DNA of 64,000 nt, taken from Neurospora tetraspora. Its lineage: Eukaryota; Ascomycota; Sordariomycetes; Sordariales; Sordariaceae. A program made the translations under genes and the position numbers. The stretch lies in the NCBI RefSeq assembly GCF_033439725.1, contig NW_026944390.1:620001-684000 (forward strand), given 5' to 3'. How positions within the stretch are numbered: position 1 is the stretch's first letter; each line of letters opens with the position of its first letter. Under the pieces are notes generated by a model, which did no database searches, had not been told where the DNA came from, and worked only from the letters and a program-made list of their open reading frames with translations. Shown here one piece after another: positions 1 to 12,716 of the stretch.

Positions 1-809
1 AACCCATTCGTACCATTGTCTTGGATTGATGGGATTTGATCAACCGCGAAATGAGTTGACGGCGGTATCAATCTTCTGGACCTTGGTATACCTTGGCGCA
101 CGCAACCGAGCCTCCTTCTAGCCCATCTTGTCCATCTTGAAAGAGCATAACATGGTTACTGGAAATGGAGGAGTCTGGGGTTCGGAGTGCCAGCGTGTAC
201 CTGACGACGAGCCCGGCTCACCTGGAAATAGTTGAAACCAAGAATGGAGCAGATGGAGCAAATGGAGGCCATTCGCGGGAACTGGGAGGACGGGACTGCC
301 ATGATACGCCGACGTCCCAACACGGGCTTTACCAGGGAATCGCCGAATACGATAGAGCCAAGCCGTGCCGGCGACAGCCTATTGGCCCGATGGCATTCCA
401 AGAGGCTTCCAAGAAATCCCAAGATTCTTGTCACCAAATGGCTGGCATTGACTTGGCGTCTTACCTCGTCTTGGGTGGTGGCTATGCACCGCCAACCAAC
501 ATTGTTGGTTTTAACCTCCCTTTCTCCCTGGGAACACGAGAATGTGCTGACTCTCACTCTCTCTTCTTCTTAAAACATTCATCGCTGGCTCTTGCTGTTT
601 CTTCATCAGTCTATCGCTAAACCCCTCTTCCGCAACATCTCTGTTGCCCTTTTTCACCTTCACTGCCATAGCGCTCGTTTGTATGGCATTTTAGTCACGT
701 TATTTTTTGATTCTATAATCAGCCAGTTCCCGCCGCATCCACGCCTCGTTTAGCCCTTAGCCACCTGAATATATAACGATTATTTGTCTGGATAACCGTC
801 ACCATCGAA
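1..809. other. Intergenic, upstream of the GH72 gene
   Basis: Overlapping short frames of 113-151 codons exist on both strands with no recognisable domain. The 200 bp before the GH72 start are CT-rich with a TATATAACG stretch at about 771, typical of a fungal promoter. Confidence 0.4.
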
Positions 810-2336
810 ATGCGTTCCACCATCATCATCACAGCCCTCGCGGCGTCTGGCGCCGTTAATGCCGGTGTTACCGGCACCAAGAACTCCAAGCGTGCCACCA
901 TCACTCCCATCACCACCAAGGGTAACACCTTCTTCAAGGGTAACGAGAGATTCTACGTTCGCGGTATTGCTTACCAGCCCGGTGGTTCTTCTGCCAACCT
1001 CGTACGCATCCCTAACATGACTATCAACGAAACAAACCTTATCGACTAACACACACATCTAGGACCCCCTTGCCGATCCCAAGATCTGCCTTGAGGATAT
1101 CAAGAAATTCGAGGATCTTGGCATCAACGTTGTCCGTGTCTACTCTACCGACAACTCCAAGTCGCACAAGGAGTGCATGGAGGCCCTCGCGGACGCCGGT
1201 ATCTACGTTGCCCTTGACGTCAACAACCCGCTGTACTCCATCAACCGCGCGACCCCCCACCCCTCTTACAACGCCGTCTACCTGCAGAGCGTCTTCGCCA
1301 CCATCGACGAGTTCGCCCAGTACGACAACACCTTCGCCTTCTTCTCCGGCAACGAGGTCATCCACGATGAGGCCGAGAGCACGCTCGCCGCGCCCTACGT
1401 CAAGGCCACCGACCGCGACATGAGGGCCTACATCAAGGCGCGCAAGTACCGCGCCATCCCCGTCGGCTACTCGGCCGCCGACGTGTCCAAGAACCGCATG
1501 CAGACGGCCAAGTACTTCAACTGCGGCACCGACGAGGAGCGGTCCGACTTCTTTGCCTTCAACGACTACTCGTGGTGCAAGAGCGACTTCAAGACCTCGG
1601 GCTGGGACGTCAAGGTCAAGAACTTCACCGACTACGGCCTGCCCATCTTTTTGTCCGAGTACGGCTGCACCACCAACGGCCGCGACTTCGGCGAGGTTTC
1701 GGCCCTCATGGACCCCAAGCTCATGACCAAGGTCTACAGCGGTGGTCTCATGTACGAGTACACCATGGAGGAGAACGGATACGGAATCGTCAACATCACC
1801 AAGGGCAAGGACATCACCGACCAGACCGGCAAGCGCATCGAGCTGCCCGAGTTCGCCGCCTACAAGAAGGCCCTCGCCACGTACCCCGCCCCAACCGGCG
1901 ACGGTGGCTACTCCCAGACGACCAAGGCCCAGGACTGCCCTCCCAAGGATGACGACTGGCTTGTTGAGGACAATAAGCTTCCCGAGATGCCCGCTGCTGC
2001 TAAGAAGGTAAGCTTTCCTCTCGAATACGCGTTGAACCATGAAGGAACCCGAAACTAACCAACCCCCCCTCCTCACAGTTCCTCGAGAACGGCGCCGGCA
2101 AGGGTCCCGGTCTCAACGGCCCCGGCTCCCAGTGGGCCGGTGATGCCTCTCCCACCACCACCGGCGGCTCCGGTTCCGGCTCTGGTTCCGGCTCCGGCTC
2201 CGGCAGCGCTTCCTCCACCGCTTCTGCCACCCAGAACGCTGCTGGTTTCGCCGTCTCTGGTCCCCTGAACAAGGGCCCCTTCGTCGTCACCGGTCTTGCT
2301 GTCCTCTTCACCCTCGTCGGTGCTGTTGCTTTGTAA
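810..2336 (+). CDS. GPI-anchored GH72 beta-1,3-glucanosyltransferase (Gel/Gas family)
   Basis: Three exons: 810-1001, 1063-2007, 2079-2336, giving 464 residues with all phases agreeing. The enzyme cuts and re-ligates beta-1,3-glucan chains at the outer face of the plasma membrane during wall assembly. A signal peptide (about residues 1-18) precedes the GH72 domain (about 30-340). The two catalytic glutamates are visible as GNEV (Glu162) and SEYG (Glu263). A Ser/Gly-rich linker coded by a GGCTCC-type repeat (about 2160-2210) leads to a C-terminal hydrophobic tail ending GAVAL, the pattern of a GPI-attachment signal. The C-terminal X8/CBM43 Cys-rich module of some Gas proteins is absent, so this is the short Gel1-like class. 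The ATG follows TCGAA at 805-809 and is the first in the frame. Which numbered gel paralogue it is cannot be told from the window. Confidence 0.95.
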
Positions 2337-3927
2337 TTTAGCGACGAACCGACTATGTGAGTGAGTGCATGCGTTGTTTGAATTATTTTTATGTGCATAG
2401 TATTATACCATACGAGAACATATAGACATGGAGGATGGAAGATTAAACTTGCAGGGGTTTTTGGGCGTCTTGAAATTTCACTTCTGCTGAGGATAATACC
2501 TAAACCGGTTAATCACGTTTCGCGATGCTTTCAAACTCTTCGTTATTGACTTGTTCGTGTATACTAAGTGTATGTTTTGAATGTGTTGTCGTTTGTCTAA
2601 GCCGTTGTGATCTGCCGCACATCAGGTTGATCAGGGTTCGGTATGTATCGACAAAACTGTCGATGATGTTCAGCGATTGCCGGATGTGCGTGTACATCAT
2701 TGCGCGACTCAGGGATTCATACCGCTCAACCTAACTGGCTGTTAAGAACTGAGATCGACCGCGCCTGGTGAGATCATGATGATCTATGCCAGCTTATTCT
2801 GACCTCACTTCCTGATGTAGGTCGGTACCCCTCAACATAGAGGTACCTTCCAATATCATCAACTTGTTGTTTTAAATCAACTTCCTTCAAATCATCGAGT
2901 CCTGTTACAGCCACCATCACCGATACATAAGGTATGCCCCAACTCAGCTTCACTTTTCATTCCTCTTTGCAGGTGCTGACGCGACCAACGCTGGTCGACG
3001 GCAACGACGAACGGGTCGGGAACCAAACCCATTGTCTCGGTGCCGACCGGGAGATGGGAACACAGCTGGGCAGCCACGTTTGTGCAGCTTGAGGCAGGCT
3101 TCGTTCTTCCACCGGACGGCACGGGCATGTTGGAGAACGAAATGCCCAAAGAGCGGCTCGAGGCCCGCGACCCAATGATGCGGACCGTCTTCTGTGGTGT
3201 AACGCCGACCGTGACACTTTCACGCTCATCTGTCTTCAATAGGGGAGGAGGCTCCTAAATACCAGAACCTAACTGGGAATTTCTCTTCGAAATATAGTCC
3301 CAGTTCGGTTCGTTCCTACTTAGCTTGATGTGGCGCGTGTCATACAGATCCAATTCCTAGTGGACGAACGGCATCCTACCCGTCCGCCCGCCCGCTTGCC
3401 GCTGAAAATCGATGTGTGGTCGATGCCCGTGGTTGACTGTCCGACTTGGTAGAGTGGGGGTAGACGGTAAGCTGAGAGGAAAGAAGTGACGACGCTCGAT
3501 CTTCACCAAGGCAGTGAGAGCAACCTCAACTGACTGAAGATTCCATGAGGAGAAGCTGGAGAAGGCATGAAGTGTCAGTGAGGCGGGTGCATGAGAGATG
3601 CAACTGCCGGGGAAGAGTTGTAATGGACGAACTTGAGCCGCGACTTCCCCAACTGTTGTGCGATGATCAACACCGAGGGAAAGTGCATTACAACGAAGCC
3701 TGTCTGAGATGACCTGAATATCAGGAGGCTGGCAGCGTTTTTACTTCGCTTCACTTTTCCCCATCTTTATTCTGAGCTTTAGTCCGTCTTTTTCTTTCGT
3801 CCCAGAGTGGCATTTGTACTGGCAGGCTTGTTGTTCAATCGATGACACGCCTGTCCAGGTCCCACATTATCAATATCACCATTTTTGGCTCATGTTGACG
3901 ACTGGAGGTGAACGCCCACTTGTACCA
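2337..3927. other. Intergenic
   Basis: This holds the 3' region of the GH72 gene and the leader of the b561 gene. Several frames under 120 codons lack any family resemblance. I see no RNA gene or repeat. Confidence 0.4.
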
Positions 3928-4957
3928 ATGGCGCTCCTTTCAGCGGCAAAACTTGCCGCCCTCATTGGCATCTGTAAGTCCAGCCTCAATACCTTTCTTC
4001 CCAGCTCCCCATGTAGAGCATCTTGGACTTGTCCACCAACTGAACCCGGCTTTAGTTTGCTCCGTTGTCGCCGTCGAAGGTCGTCCCGATGTTCATAACC
4101 ACTTTGACTTCCCAGGGTCTGGTCAGGGAGCGCCTGTCGCTCAGGGAGTGCCGGACGATGTTCGCGACTGGAGACCATATCAACGCTACTACCTACATAT
4201 CCACGGAATCATCGCTGCCCTCGCCTTCGTCATCCTTTTTCCTCTCGGTTCCATCCTTATTCGCTTGCTTCCCCGTCGTATGGCCCTCTTCGCCCATGCT
4301 ACTTGGCAACTCTTTACGCTACTTGTCTATATGGCCGCCGTTGGAATCGGTATCCACCTTATCAAACTGAGGCCCGACATGGTATGTATTTCTCTCTCGC
4401 TCCCCAATCTTTTACTTCTTCTTCTTCGGTATTCCTCTTTCCCTTTCACGAAAGCTGACATCTTACCACCATCAAAAAAGATGAGATTCGGACGTATGAA
4501 CTACCACCCAATCATCGGCATCTTCGTCCTCGCCCTCCTGTTCATTCAACCCCTGGTTGGTATCTTCCACCATAAGGAGTACAAAGTAAATCGCCGCCGC
4601 GGACTCTGGTCAGCCCTTCACCTCACAATCGGAAGGATTGCCATCACGGTTGGAATTATCAATGGCTATCTAGGCCTGATCGCAGCGGACGATACAAGAA
4701 CGAAGGTCAAGGCAATCTATGTCGCTGTCGCGCTGGCCCTTTGGATACTATGGACTGCCATGTCGATGTGGTGGGAGTGGAAAAGGCATAGGCGGGAAAG
4801 GTCCGAAAAGGAGCTGGAGCGTGCCCTGGCCGAAGATAGGACAGGCGTTGGAGCCAACCGCGGAATAAATGGGATAGGAAATAGAAGGCCGGTCAATGAT
4901 CAGAGCGACACAAGGGCGAGGGAAGCACTTAGGAAGGCTAAGAGATCGAGAGTTTGA
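3928..4957 (+). CDS. Secreted-pathway cytochrome b561-type membrane protein
   Basis: Three exons: 3928-3973, 4056-4381, 4481-4957, giving 282 residues. The ATG at 3928 is preferred over the longer open frame from 3908 because splicing 3973 to 4056 creates a clean signal peptide (MALLSAAKLAALIGIF...). Five hydrophobic helices follow (roughly residues 50-215). Histidines typical of b561 heme ligation are visible in HIHGIIAALAF, FAHATWQLF, MNYHPIIG and SALHLTIGR. The family moves electrons across membranes, usually from ascorbate or a cytoplasmic donor to ferric iron or an extracellular acceptor. The basic C-terminal tail (WEWKRHRRERSEKE onward) should be cytosolic. No DOMON or dehydrogenase domain is attached, so the partner is unknown. 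Intron 2 is 99 nt and stays open in frame, so its retention would go unnoticed in an ORF scan. Confidence 0.85.
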
Positions 4958-5844
4958 GGTTAATGGGGTTCGATGTCGGAGTTGATCGTGTGACGAGTCC
5001 GTGTTGTTGGAGATAGTTTGAAGTCTTGCCCTTTTAATGACCTCGAAGGAGTCTTGGCGTTGTCCGGCCCGCATCCTGTTAAAGAACAGACGATAAAAAT
5101 AGCTTTAAACATAATTGTTATCCACCGAACTAAAATGTCTCACCAGACCATTCCGTGAATATCACTGCTGTTGTGTATGATCTCCAGCCCGCCACGTTTC
5201 GCCTAGTTAAATGACTTCATTTGCTTCATCACACCACCCGCCTTGCTCTTTTCCCTATGTGGACCCAGCACCATGGCCCCATGCTCCATCACCACATACA
5301 AACATGAGCTGCGCCCCAACGCTAAAAGCTTGAACCCTGAGAAAGTCTCATCAATCATCACGATCACTGACGTACTTGCCGTCCATCTGCAGCGCAGCAA
5401 AGCAAATCCCTATGATAACGAACGGCCAACCAAATAAACCATCAAAACAGAAATCGTCCGAGTCCGAACCGGACTAAACCGAGACGGAAGGACGGGGGAT
5501 ACGGATCGCTCGTGGGCACACAGCCTCACGACGATACCGCAACAATAACAACGAAAATGCTCATCGGCAAAATGCTCAAACTGAGTCAACAACTCAACAA
5601 GCTCTCAAAACCCATCCTCGTCTACCTCGCCGCCCTCCAAGACGTGCCCATCAACATCGCCACCACCCTCACCACCGCTGCGACTACGACCACTTCGTAT
5701 TACGTCGCTAGTACTTGTACTGAGAGTCCGACGGCGGTTTGTCAAATCCAGTTTGATCACAAGAATCAAGGGCATCAAGGGGCTGGGACGGGGCCGACGC
5801 CGTTTCCTTATGCGTACTCGTCATCATCATCACTATCGTCATCC
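4958..5844. other. Intergenic between convergent genes
   Basis: This is the 3' flank of the b561 and DUF4238 genes. A plus-strand frame (5512-5937) is Thr/Ser-rich and partly antisense to the DUF4238 last exon. It has no supporting signal. Confidence 0.4.
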
Positions 5845-8642
5845 TCACCAGAAGCGATACCTCCAATCATCTGGGGGAGTTGGATAAACGGCGGTGAAGA
5901 AGACTTTCTTCAGATCCTGCAGCGTCTGTGGGTGTAGGTTATGCTTTGAACGCTCGGATTCCATTATCCCGAGGAAGCGGGTCCGGCAGATGACGCGCAA
6001 GGCGAGCTCGGTGCGGTGGAGGATGTTGAAGAGGGAGAGGGAGGCTTCGAGGTTGGACTCGAAGTCCGGGGAGGGAGACGGGTGGTAGTTGGGGTTTCGC
6101 GGGTTCCGGGACCAGATGCCTAGGGCCATGCCGGCGAAGGGGGTTTGGGAGACGAGAGAGGCGGCGAGGTTTTCGATGATGGGGATTCCTGTTGCGGTGA
6201 TTGGGTTAGCTTGAGGGTGTTTTTTTTTTTTTTTCGACTTTCTTTTTGAGTTTCATTGGAAGGCGTTTTGGGGAGGATAAAGAAAGGGCGGTTTTTTGAG
6301 CGGGGGTTTCTTGCATATCATATGGCATGGATGTAGTTGGGTTTGGTTCATCAGGGTTTTCGGTGATGGCTTTGGGTAAAAGGGACAACGGTGGGATACG
6401 GATCGACTTTTACGTACCGCAGTTGAGAATGGATTCGGTACCTATGATTAATACGGGCAGTTAGCAAATACCCAGCGCAATGCGTAAAAGTAAGAGCAAC
6501 GTCTTCAGTTTTCATACCTTGAACCCTGAATGCTAACTCTGTCATCAATGCCATGCTTTCCGAGTCCGGTGAGAGCTCACCCCATATATCGACATGGGGT
6601 CGCTTGCGCAGTTCAATATCAAATTGTACAGCTTTATAGATTAGGTAAGTCAAACTGTTTGGTTCAATCAAGTCCTTGGCTGCACTCTCGTCAGTCTCCG
6701 GCATTTTGTAGGAAAGAGGAAAGGGCACCACCTACCATATATGACGGCGTCCTCCGGCTGTTCAGGCTTTAGTCTGATGGGTATGAAGAAAGAATCACTC
6801 AGGTACATGTACCTCACGATCCTCATATAACCCCATAGTCTTCGAGCGGGCATTCGTAGGTATTCGGCGATAAGCAGGTCTCGGTTGCGTTGGCGAATTT
6901 TCTCATCTACTCCGCGCGACCAGTAGTCAATCTTGATGCGCAACGTCATCATCAAGAGAGTTTGCTCTTTGTCCTTTTCTACGGTGTGGACAGAGCCGCC
7001 TGGTAGTAATTTTATTAGCAAGTCCAATTCCGTTTATGCTCTCCAAGGGTGATGTCGTACCTAACATCCGGTATTGTGGGGTGGGTGTAAATCCAGGGGA
7101 AGTTCCTTCGTGGCTCGACTCTGGTTGTTCCACCCCCTCATCGATAGCAGCGCGAATCCCGTCAATCCAGAGTGGCTTTTTGTCCGTCTTGCCACTCAAA
7201 AGTCTGTTGAAGTCCCTCCTCACTTGCTGGTCCACAAGTCGACTGTACTCGTGGTCAGCAGCCACATGACACTTATTGACCCTTGTCCACTTTGTTTCCT
7301 TCTTCGAACCAAACGACCGGGAAATCACTTCCAGTTTCATCAAAATCTTCTCACGCAGATCTGCGTTCTCCCCGATCAACGTCTTGCCGTACTCCAATGG
7401 GGCAGTCAGATACCATTCGAGCGTCTTTCCGAAGGCGTCTTTGGAGTTGAAGATGAGACTAGTACAATGTACGCACTTGTCTAAAAGAATCGAGTTGATC
7501 GTGTTGACGTGGCGGCTTTCAACTGAGAAAAAATGGAAAAGATAGCTGTGATCTCTTCTCTGACAGCCGTCTTCGCCATCTCGCAGGCACAAACGACCAT
7601 TAACAACCTTGACGTGGCTGTTGTGTGGTTTGCCGATAGGAAGATCCTCCAGCACACTTTGAACAGGGCCAAATCCTGCAAAAGCAAGGGATCGGTGTGC
7701 TTCCCTTCTAGCCTTGACCTCCGGGCAGTTGTCCTCTAGTGGCTCAGACAAGTACTGGGAGCGAAGAACGATCATGAGCTTGGGGGATACTGGCACAAAC
7801 TCGTGAAAAGGTGCCCGCGCAAGTGTCTCAATACGGTCCGATCGGACGTTTCGAGCGAACACCTGCACCTCATCGGAGACCGTGTAGCTGTTGTCAGTGA
7901 GGATGAATTCTTCTTCGGGGTTCGATGGGACGCAAAATGCCATTGTATTGCACTGGAGGTTGTAGAGGAACCATTGAGCATCGTCGGGATACATATGTTT
8001 GCCGATTTCGCGGGCCCACTTGAACTCTGGATCTATTTCGAGCTCGACGATGGTTTTGATGTTATTCAACCATACATCTATGGGTGTTTTGAACTGAGGA
8101 TTCTCGGCCATGTATTCGCGGAGCTGTTCCCGGTCTTGATCGGAGTATTCGGTTGAGTTTTCGTGGTGGAAGCGCTTATAAAACACGATGTTGCGATATC
8201 TCATGAGGAAGAGAAACTTGCGGAGCAGGGAGCGTTCATCCCACATGAGACGGACTGCGGGCTCCTTGGCTTCCAAGGCTTTGGTGACTTTGGTGACGAT
8301 CTGGGCTGCCTGAGCCTCAAGTCTGGACAACAATTTCTCAACATGTCTCCGCTCTTTGTCCGGCTTCGTGATGAAGTCGTCGTACATGTTGATCTGCCCC
8401 AAAATCCTGGAAACGGGCTTCTCGGTGAAGGCGGCGGCGTCCTGGGTCATATCGAGGCTGCTGATCACCAGGTCTCCCGGAAACATGCCCTTCTCATACT
8501 TGGGCTTTGGAGTTCCTTTGGGTGCTTTGGGTGCCTTGGGGACCCTGTGGGCGAAGTTCTTGAGAAGGAACTGGGGGACAAAGTGTTGGTACTGGCCATT
8601 CGATGCGGCGGGCGCCATATTGTTTGGCTTGGGATGTGACAT
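5845..8642 (-). CDS. DUF4238-domain protein, five exons
   Basis: On the minus strand the exons are 8642-7061, 6999-6736, 6679-6518, 6441-6418 and 6188-5845, with all junctions in phase 1, giving 791 residues. The N-terminus carries the DUF4238 signature HFVPQFLLKNFA (about residues 20-31). The domain continues for about 330 residues, including MRYRNIVFYKRFH and a block around EEFILTDNS. DUF4238 has no established biochemical function. The C-terminal 250 residues (ALGIWSRNPRNPNYHPSPS and onward) are outside the domain and I do not recognise them. Exon 4 is only 24 nt and the last intron is 229 nt; both are supported by the preserved phase but should be checked. The 3' end converges on the b561 gene, 887 bp away. 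Confidence 0.8.
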
Positions 8643-9422
8643 GGTTTGATGAGAGGTGATGTTGTTCTTGAAAGCGAGGTTGATGTAGGAGGAACTTGAA
8701 GTTGGGAAGAAAGTGTGCAGCGGTTGTGTGCCGTTACCGATCTCTTTTGGGAAGTCAGGTCGTCCATGAGGATATATATAACCAGCTCGTCCACAGCCGT
8801 TCTCGGTGTAATCCTGAGAGCGACATCCTCAAACACCAGAGACCCATTCGTGAGACAGTGAGGCCTACAGCGGCGGGGTTGGTTTTGTAGGCCCCCGTCT
8901 TGTTGACCCGTCTTGTTGGCTCGTCTTGTAGGCCCCCAAAAGAAGAAAGACCGCGCTGATTGGCAGCTCGGAAGCCCTATCTGTCAATTCGTTCGCAATG
9001 AAGACACCAGGCAAATTGGGCTCAGTCTGCTTGCGTTGGGAAGTTTGTATGCCTCCATTGTGGGCAATCAAAGGGGGCCAACTAGGAGACGTTGCCGTCA
9101 AACACCATCGACGTGGGAGAATCCTCGGGCTGAACGAGTTGTCACTTGACAGGCCGCAGGCGGGGTAGCTTTGTAGACCTCCAAGAGGAAGAGTTGGGAG
9201 ATGGCATGATGCTTCTTCGCAATCAAGCTCATCGAAATGTGCCGTCTGTCACAGTGCTGTTGGTGTTTTAGAGACAGAGGTTGTGTTGAGAATTTGCCAT
9301 GCAGAAGGTGGGAAATAGGTGATGGGGAAGGAGGGGAAGGGCAGGTGACATTTGCGCGCTTCAACACTAGGGAGTGGTTCTATAGTCACAGATTCCCCAC
9401 TGATTCTCAACAACAAATTATC
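8643..9422. other. Intergenic, DUF4238 promoter side
   Basis: Three CGTCTTGT words lie close together at about 8896-8925 within a GTAGGCCCCC repeat context. Nothing else was recognised. Confidence 0.4.
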
Positions 9423-9507
9423 GGGCGTGTGGCTCAGTTGGTAGAGCGTTCGCTTAGCATGTTTCTGAGCATGCGAAAGGTCCTGGGTTCGATTCCCAGC
9501 TCGTCCA
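9423..9507 (+). tRNA. tRNA-Ala(AGC) with a 12-nt intron
   Basis: A cloverleaf is readable directly: acceptor GGGCGTG with CTCGTCC plus discriminator A, D arm GCTCAGTTGGTAGAGC, anticodon stem TTCGC/GCGAA and T arm CTGGG-TTCGATT-CCCAG. The anticodon is AGC. A 12-nt insert (TGTTTCTGAGCA) sits after position 37, the normal place for a eukaryotic nuclear tRNA intron. The acceptor carries the G3-U70 wobble that identifies alanine tRNA. Position 6-67 is a U-U mismatch. Removing the intron leaves 73 nt. A T-run (9549-9560) downstream could serve as Pol III terminator. Confidence 0.95.
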
Positions 9508-10135
9508 CTTCTTTTTCGACTTTTTTTGTCCTTGACATTTCCACTCTTTTTTTTTTTTCCTTCCCTTCTTTCGTAACCTTGGTTGCACTGATGCGCGGCA
9601 TTTCATTACAGGGGGTTAACTCCCACGTGCTGCCGTCCGACTTCCGGTTTCCGTCCCTGTTTGATCTTCCCAGGGGTCCACGGACATGGCTCTTTTCACG
9701 GGGAGTTGAAGGCTTCTTGAAGGGCGTACATTTTTAAGTCAAGTTGAGACTTGAACATAGGAACTCTATGTCTTCGGACACGTGTTAAAAGCACGTCATC
9801 GAGGACCGGAAAGAGAGACGACTGACAACCTCTACACAAAGCTTGTTTGGTTGTAAAGACAATATTGTTAGTTAGGATATTGCTAGTATTTTCCCACAAC
9901 ACATGAACCCTATTACCGATCATGCCATCATTGTGATCAATTGCTCTCCAGCCCAACTTCCTTTCCTGAAGGAAGATGTTCTACCCTTTACACTATTTGC
10001 TTTCCCCGTGAACCATCCGTAAATCGTAAATGAGTGTCCTATATGTCCAATGCCCATACCGTACCCATGATCGTCATTACTCGTCGCAGTCATTTACCCT
10101 TTCCTTCATCCAAGCCAGTTGAGTTTGTCCTTGAG
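9508..10135. other. Intergenic between tRNA-Ala and MFS gene
   Basis: Minus-strand fragments vaguely resembling tRNA arms occur (an anticodon-like stem-loop near 9780-9800 and a D-arm-like stretch near 9990), but neither completes a cloverleaf. Confidence 0.3.
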
Positions 10136-12296
10136 TTAATCAGTATCAAAGAAGCTCACCTCCCTTCCCCTCGTTCCCTTGCCCGCCGCCCCCGAATCCA
10201 CCAACTCCATCACCCTCCCATCCCACCTCCTTACCTCCTCACCGTAGAACCACCAAACGCCCCCCACTACAGCGGCAATCACTGCTTGTGCCACCGCAAA
10301 CCCAATACACATATCTCTCAGTCCATGCCCTGAAGACAGAACCGCGCCGCTACTCGGACACGAGATACTACTAGGGACTGCAATGACGAGGATCCCGGCA
10401 AACAGAGTCCTCCAGCACCCCACGCCGGCCGCCATGTCGTTTGCGGTCCTGGTAGCCACGGTCTGGTTGTTGGACGAGGACGTCGACGCCATGCTCATCT
10501 GGATCAAGGGACGGGAGATGGCGTCAAGGACGTACGCCCCGGTGGCGAGGAGACCAAGGGTGAAGCTGATTGCTGAGAGGTTGATACTCGAGATCTTCTC
10601 ATTGTTGATGCCCGCGTCGGTATGAAGGCCAAAGGCGAGGACGCCGATGAAAGCGAGGAGGGGACCAGCCGTGATGGCGGCCGTGTTGACCTTGTTATTG
10701 AACTGTATTGGTATGGAGGCAAAGACGGGGAACTGTGACTGTAATCGAGGTAGGAAGAGCGGTAGGAGCGTAAAGATGACCGTTGTAGCGGTGGCGAGAA
10801 GCCAGGGACCCGTCATGAGGACGCCGATGGTGGTTGTAGTATAGGCGGAGTGGAACAGGAGGGAGAGAGACGAGCTGAAGGCCCATAGTGAGGAGTATGG
10901 GAGGAAAGATGTGAAGAAGAGAATAAGGGTAGTAGGTGCGATGAAGGCACGAGGTGCTTGGAGCAGAGTGGCCGAATCTGCCGATCCACGTGTGTAGGAG
11001 TATGGCTTCATCTTCACGATGTAGTTGTTGATAGTATCGAAGATACGGTCCCGTCGGATACCCTGACACATGGACGCCTTGTACGGACTTTCACTACCCT
11101 CATCAATCCGAGGTAGTGCATAAGTGCGGTCATATGCTGTCTCGGGCACACCGAGGGTAATGGCCGGCACGGCAAGGACCAAAAAGCAGCTGAGAATTGT
11201 GAACTGCAACTCGAACCCAGTCTGGCCTCGCGAGGATACCCCACCAAGTAGTGGTGCCCCCCATGTAGTTGTGATGACGACAATGGTGTAGATGGAAACC
11301 CGAAGGTTGCGTTCGTGTTCCTTGAAAGCGTTAGCCGTGTACGGGATAAAGTCAATGAAGAATCGGGTGGAACTTACAAAGAACATATCGTAAATGGAAC
11401 TCTGGACCAAGCTATCAAATGCACCCCATCCCAAACCTTGAAAAACCCTTGCGGCCAGGCATTGGCTGTAGCTGGTCCTCACGCTGGTGTTCCATATGGT
11501 ACCAATGAATAACAGTAATAATGAGATGAGGTATAGCGGTCTTTTGCCGCATATTCTCGACGTCACAAGACTGACGAGCCCAGTAAAGGCGGATAGAATC
11601 AAGGGGACACCGGTCAAAGCCGCGGCGGCAGTGTATGATACACGATACCCATCAGCTGCCTGAGCATTTACACTGATGAAGGCTGTCTTCATAACTCCAG
11701 TTAAAGCTACCATCAGCAGCAGAGCATAAAAGCTGAACTCCTTCCGCCAGCGGGGCCAGTTCTGAAAACGTGAGCTTGTGAACTTGCATAGTGAGTGGCA
11801 GAAAAGCGTATGAACTTACCAATGGGTCTTCAGGATCATCGCTTGGTTGCGGTACCAGCTCAACGCCACTGTGCTTGCCTCGCCCATATTTGATAGTCCT
11901 TGTGGTCGAAGCTAGAGATGTCCACGACGATTGCGTGTGTAATCTTGAATGCCCAGCTTTCTTCCCCAGTGATGATGCCGTTTCCGGCCGTGTTGGCGAG
12001 ATCGTGTACAGCGAAGCTTGCGATTTCAAGGGTGGTGGTCGAGTCGGCGGCGGGCTTCTTGGGGAGCTAAAGGTGCTTGATATAGAGCCAGATTGGCTAT
12101 GTGCTGTGCCCTTCTTTGGTCTTGGTGTTGGTGGTAGCGGTCTGTTTGGTGGTGGTGGTGTCGTGCTTGTAGGAGGCATTGTGTCTGGTGGACTTGCAGA
12201 AGACGTCCCGGAGGGTTCCTTGGAAGTACGATCCTTAGTCGGAAGGGGAGGTGGAGGCAACGCCATGCTGAGGCCGAGCGTATCCCGGTTGTCCAT
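10136..12296 (-). CDS. MFS transporter with proline-rich N-terminal tail
   Basis: Exons on the minus strand are 12296-11820, 11761-11378 and 11320-10136, giving 681 residues. The first 145 residues are Pro/Ser/Thr-rich and basic, ending in the DPEDPLNWPRWRK motif that precedes TM1 in many fungal major facilitator proteins. Splicing of the 58-nt first intron creates that motif, which supports the model. About twelve hydrophobic segments follow, with a central cytosolic loop around residues 350-400. The 57-nt second intron keeps frame, so an unspliced reading adds 19 residues in the TM5 region. The substrate cannot be deduced; relatives export drugs or toxins or move small metabolites. The gene is minus-strand and ends about 630 bp from the tRNA. 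Confidence 0.88.
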
Positions 12297-12716
12297 TTCG
12301 GAATACCAAGCCGAGCAAGCTCAACGTCCAAAGTTCTTGATTTCCAAAGCACGACCCAGCTGCTTGTTACCAGAGCGAGTGTTGTTGTCCCGTTGCCGCT
12401 GTCCAGCAGTCGATAACGAAGCAGTCGAGTGACACAAACGAGGAACGGACTGGCAAGAGGAGCAAAGAGGGAAACATGAGCAAGGTAAGGGTTACTCGAC
12501 AACGGTATTAAGAGAACGACGGAACATGTCACACAGAAGGAGGCCCACACGAGATCAGGCACACTTCACGCTTGTGAGACTGAGAGCCTTGCTCATGACG
12601 TTGGCCCTCGAGGCCACATGTTGACGCCCACATCTGGCAGACCTTGACAAGGAAACAAGGGACAAATGGGGCTAGTCAGTATGAGAACCTCGAGGAGGAG
12701 AGCCCACGACGATCAA

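Noticed and set aside
165-620. 151-codon frame at the left end
   Set aside because: Equal-length frames lie on both strands and in two phases; no domain, start context or splice support.
1039-2076. 345-codon minus-strand frame
   Set aside because: It is the shadow of the GC-rich GH72 exon, with strong third-position bias belonging to the plus strand.
5512-5937. 141-codon plus-strand frame rich in Thr and Ser
   Set aside because: It overlaps the last exon of the DUF4238 gene in antisense, has no domain and owes its length to simple-sequence DNA.
9740-10005. Minus-strand pieces resembling a Lys(UUU) anticodon loop and a separate D arm
   Set aside because: T arm and acceptor do not pair, so no complete tRNA can be drawn.
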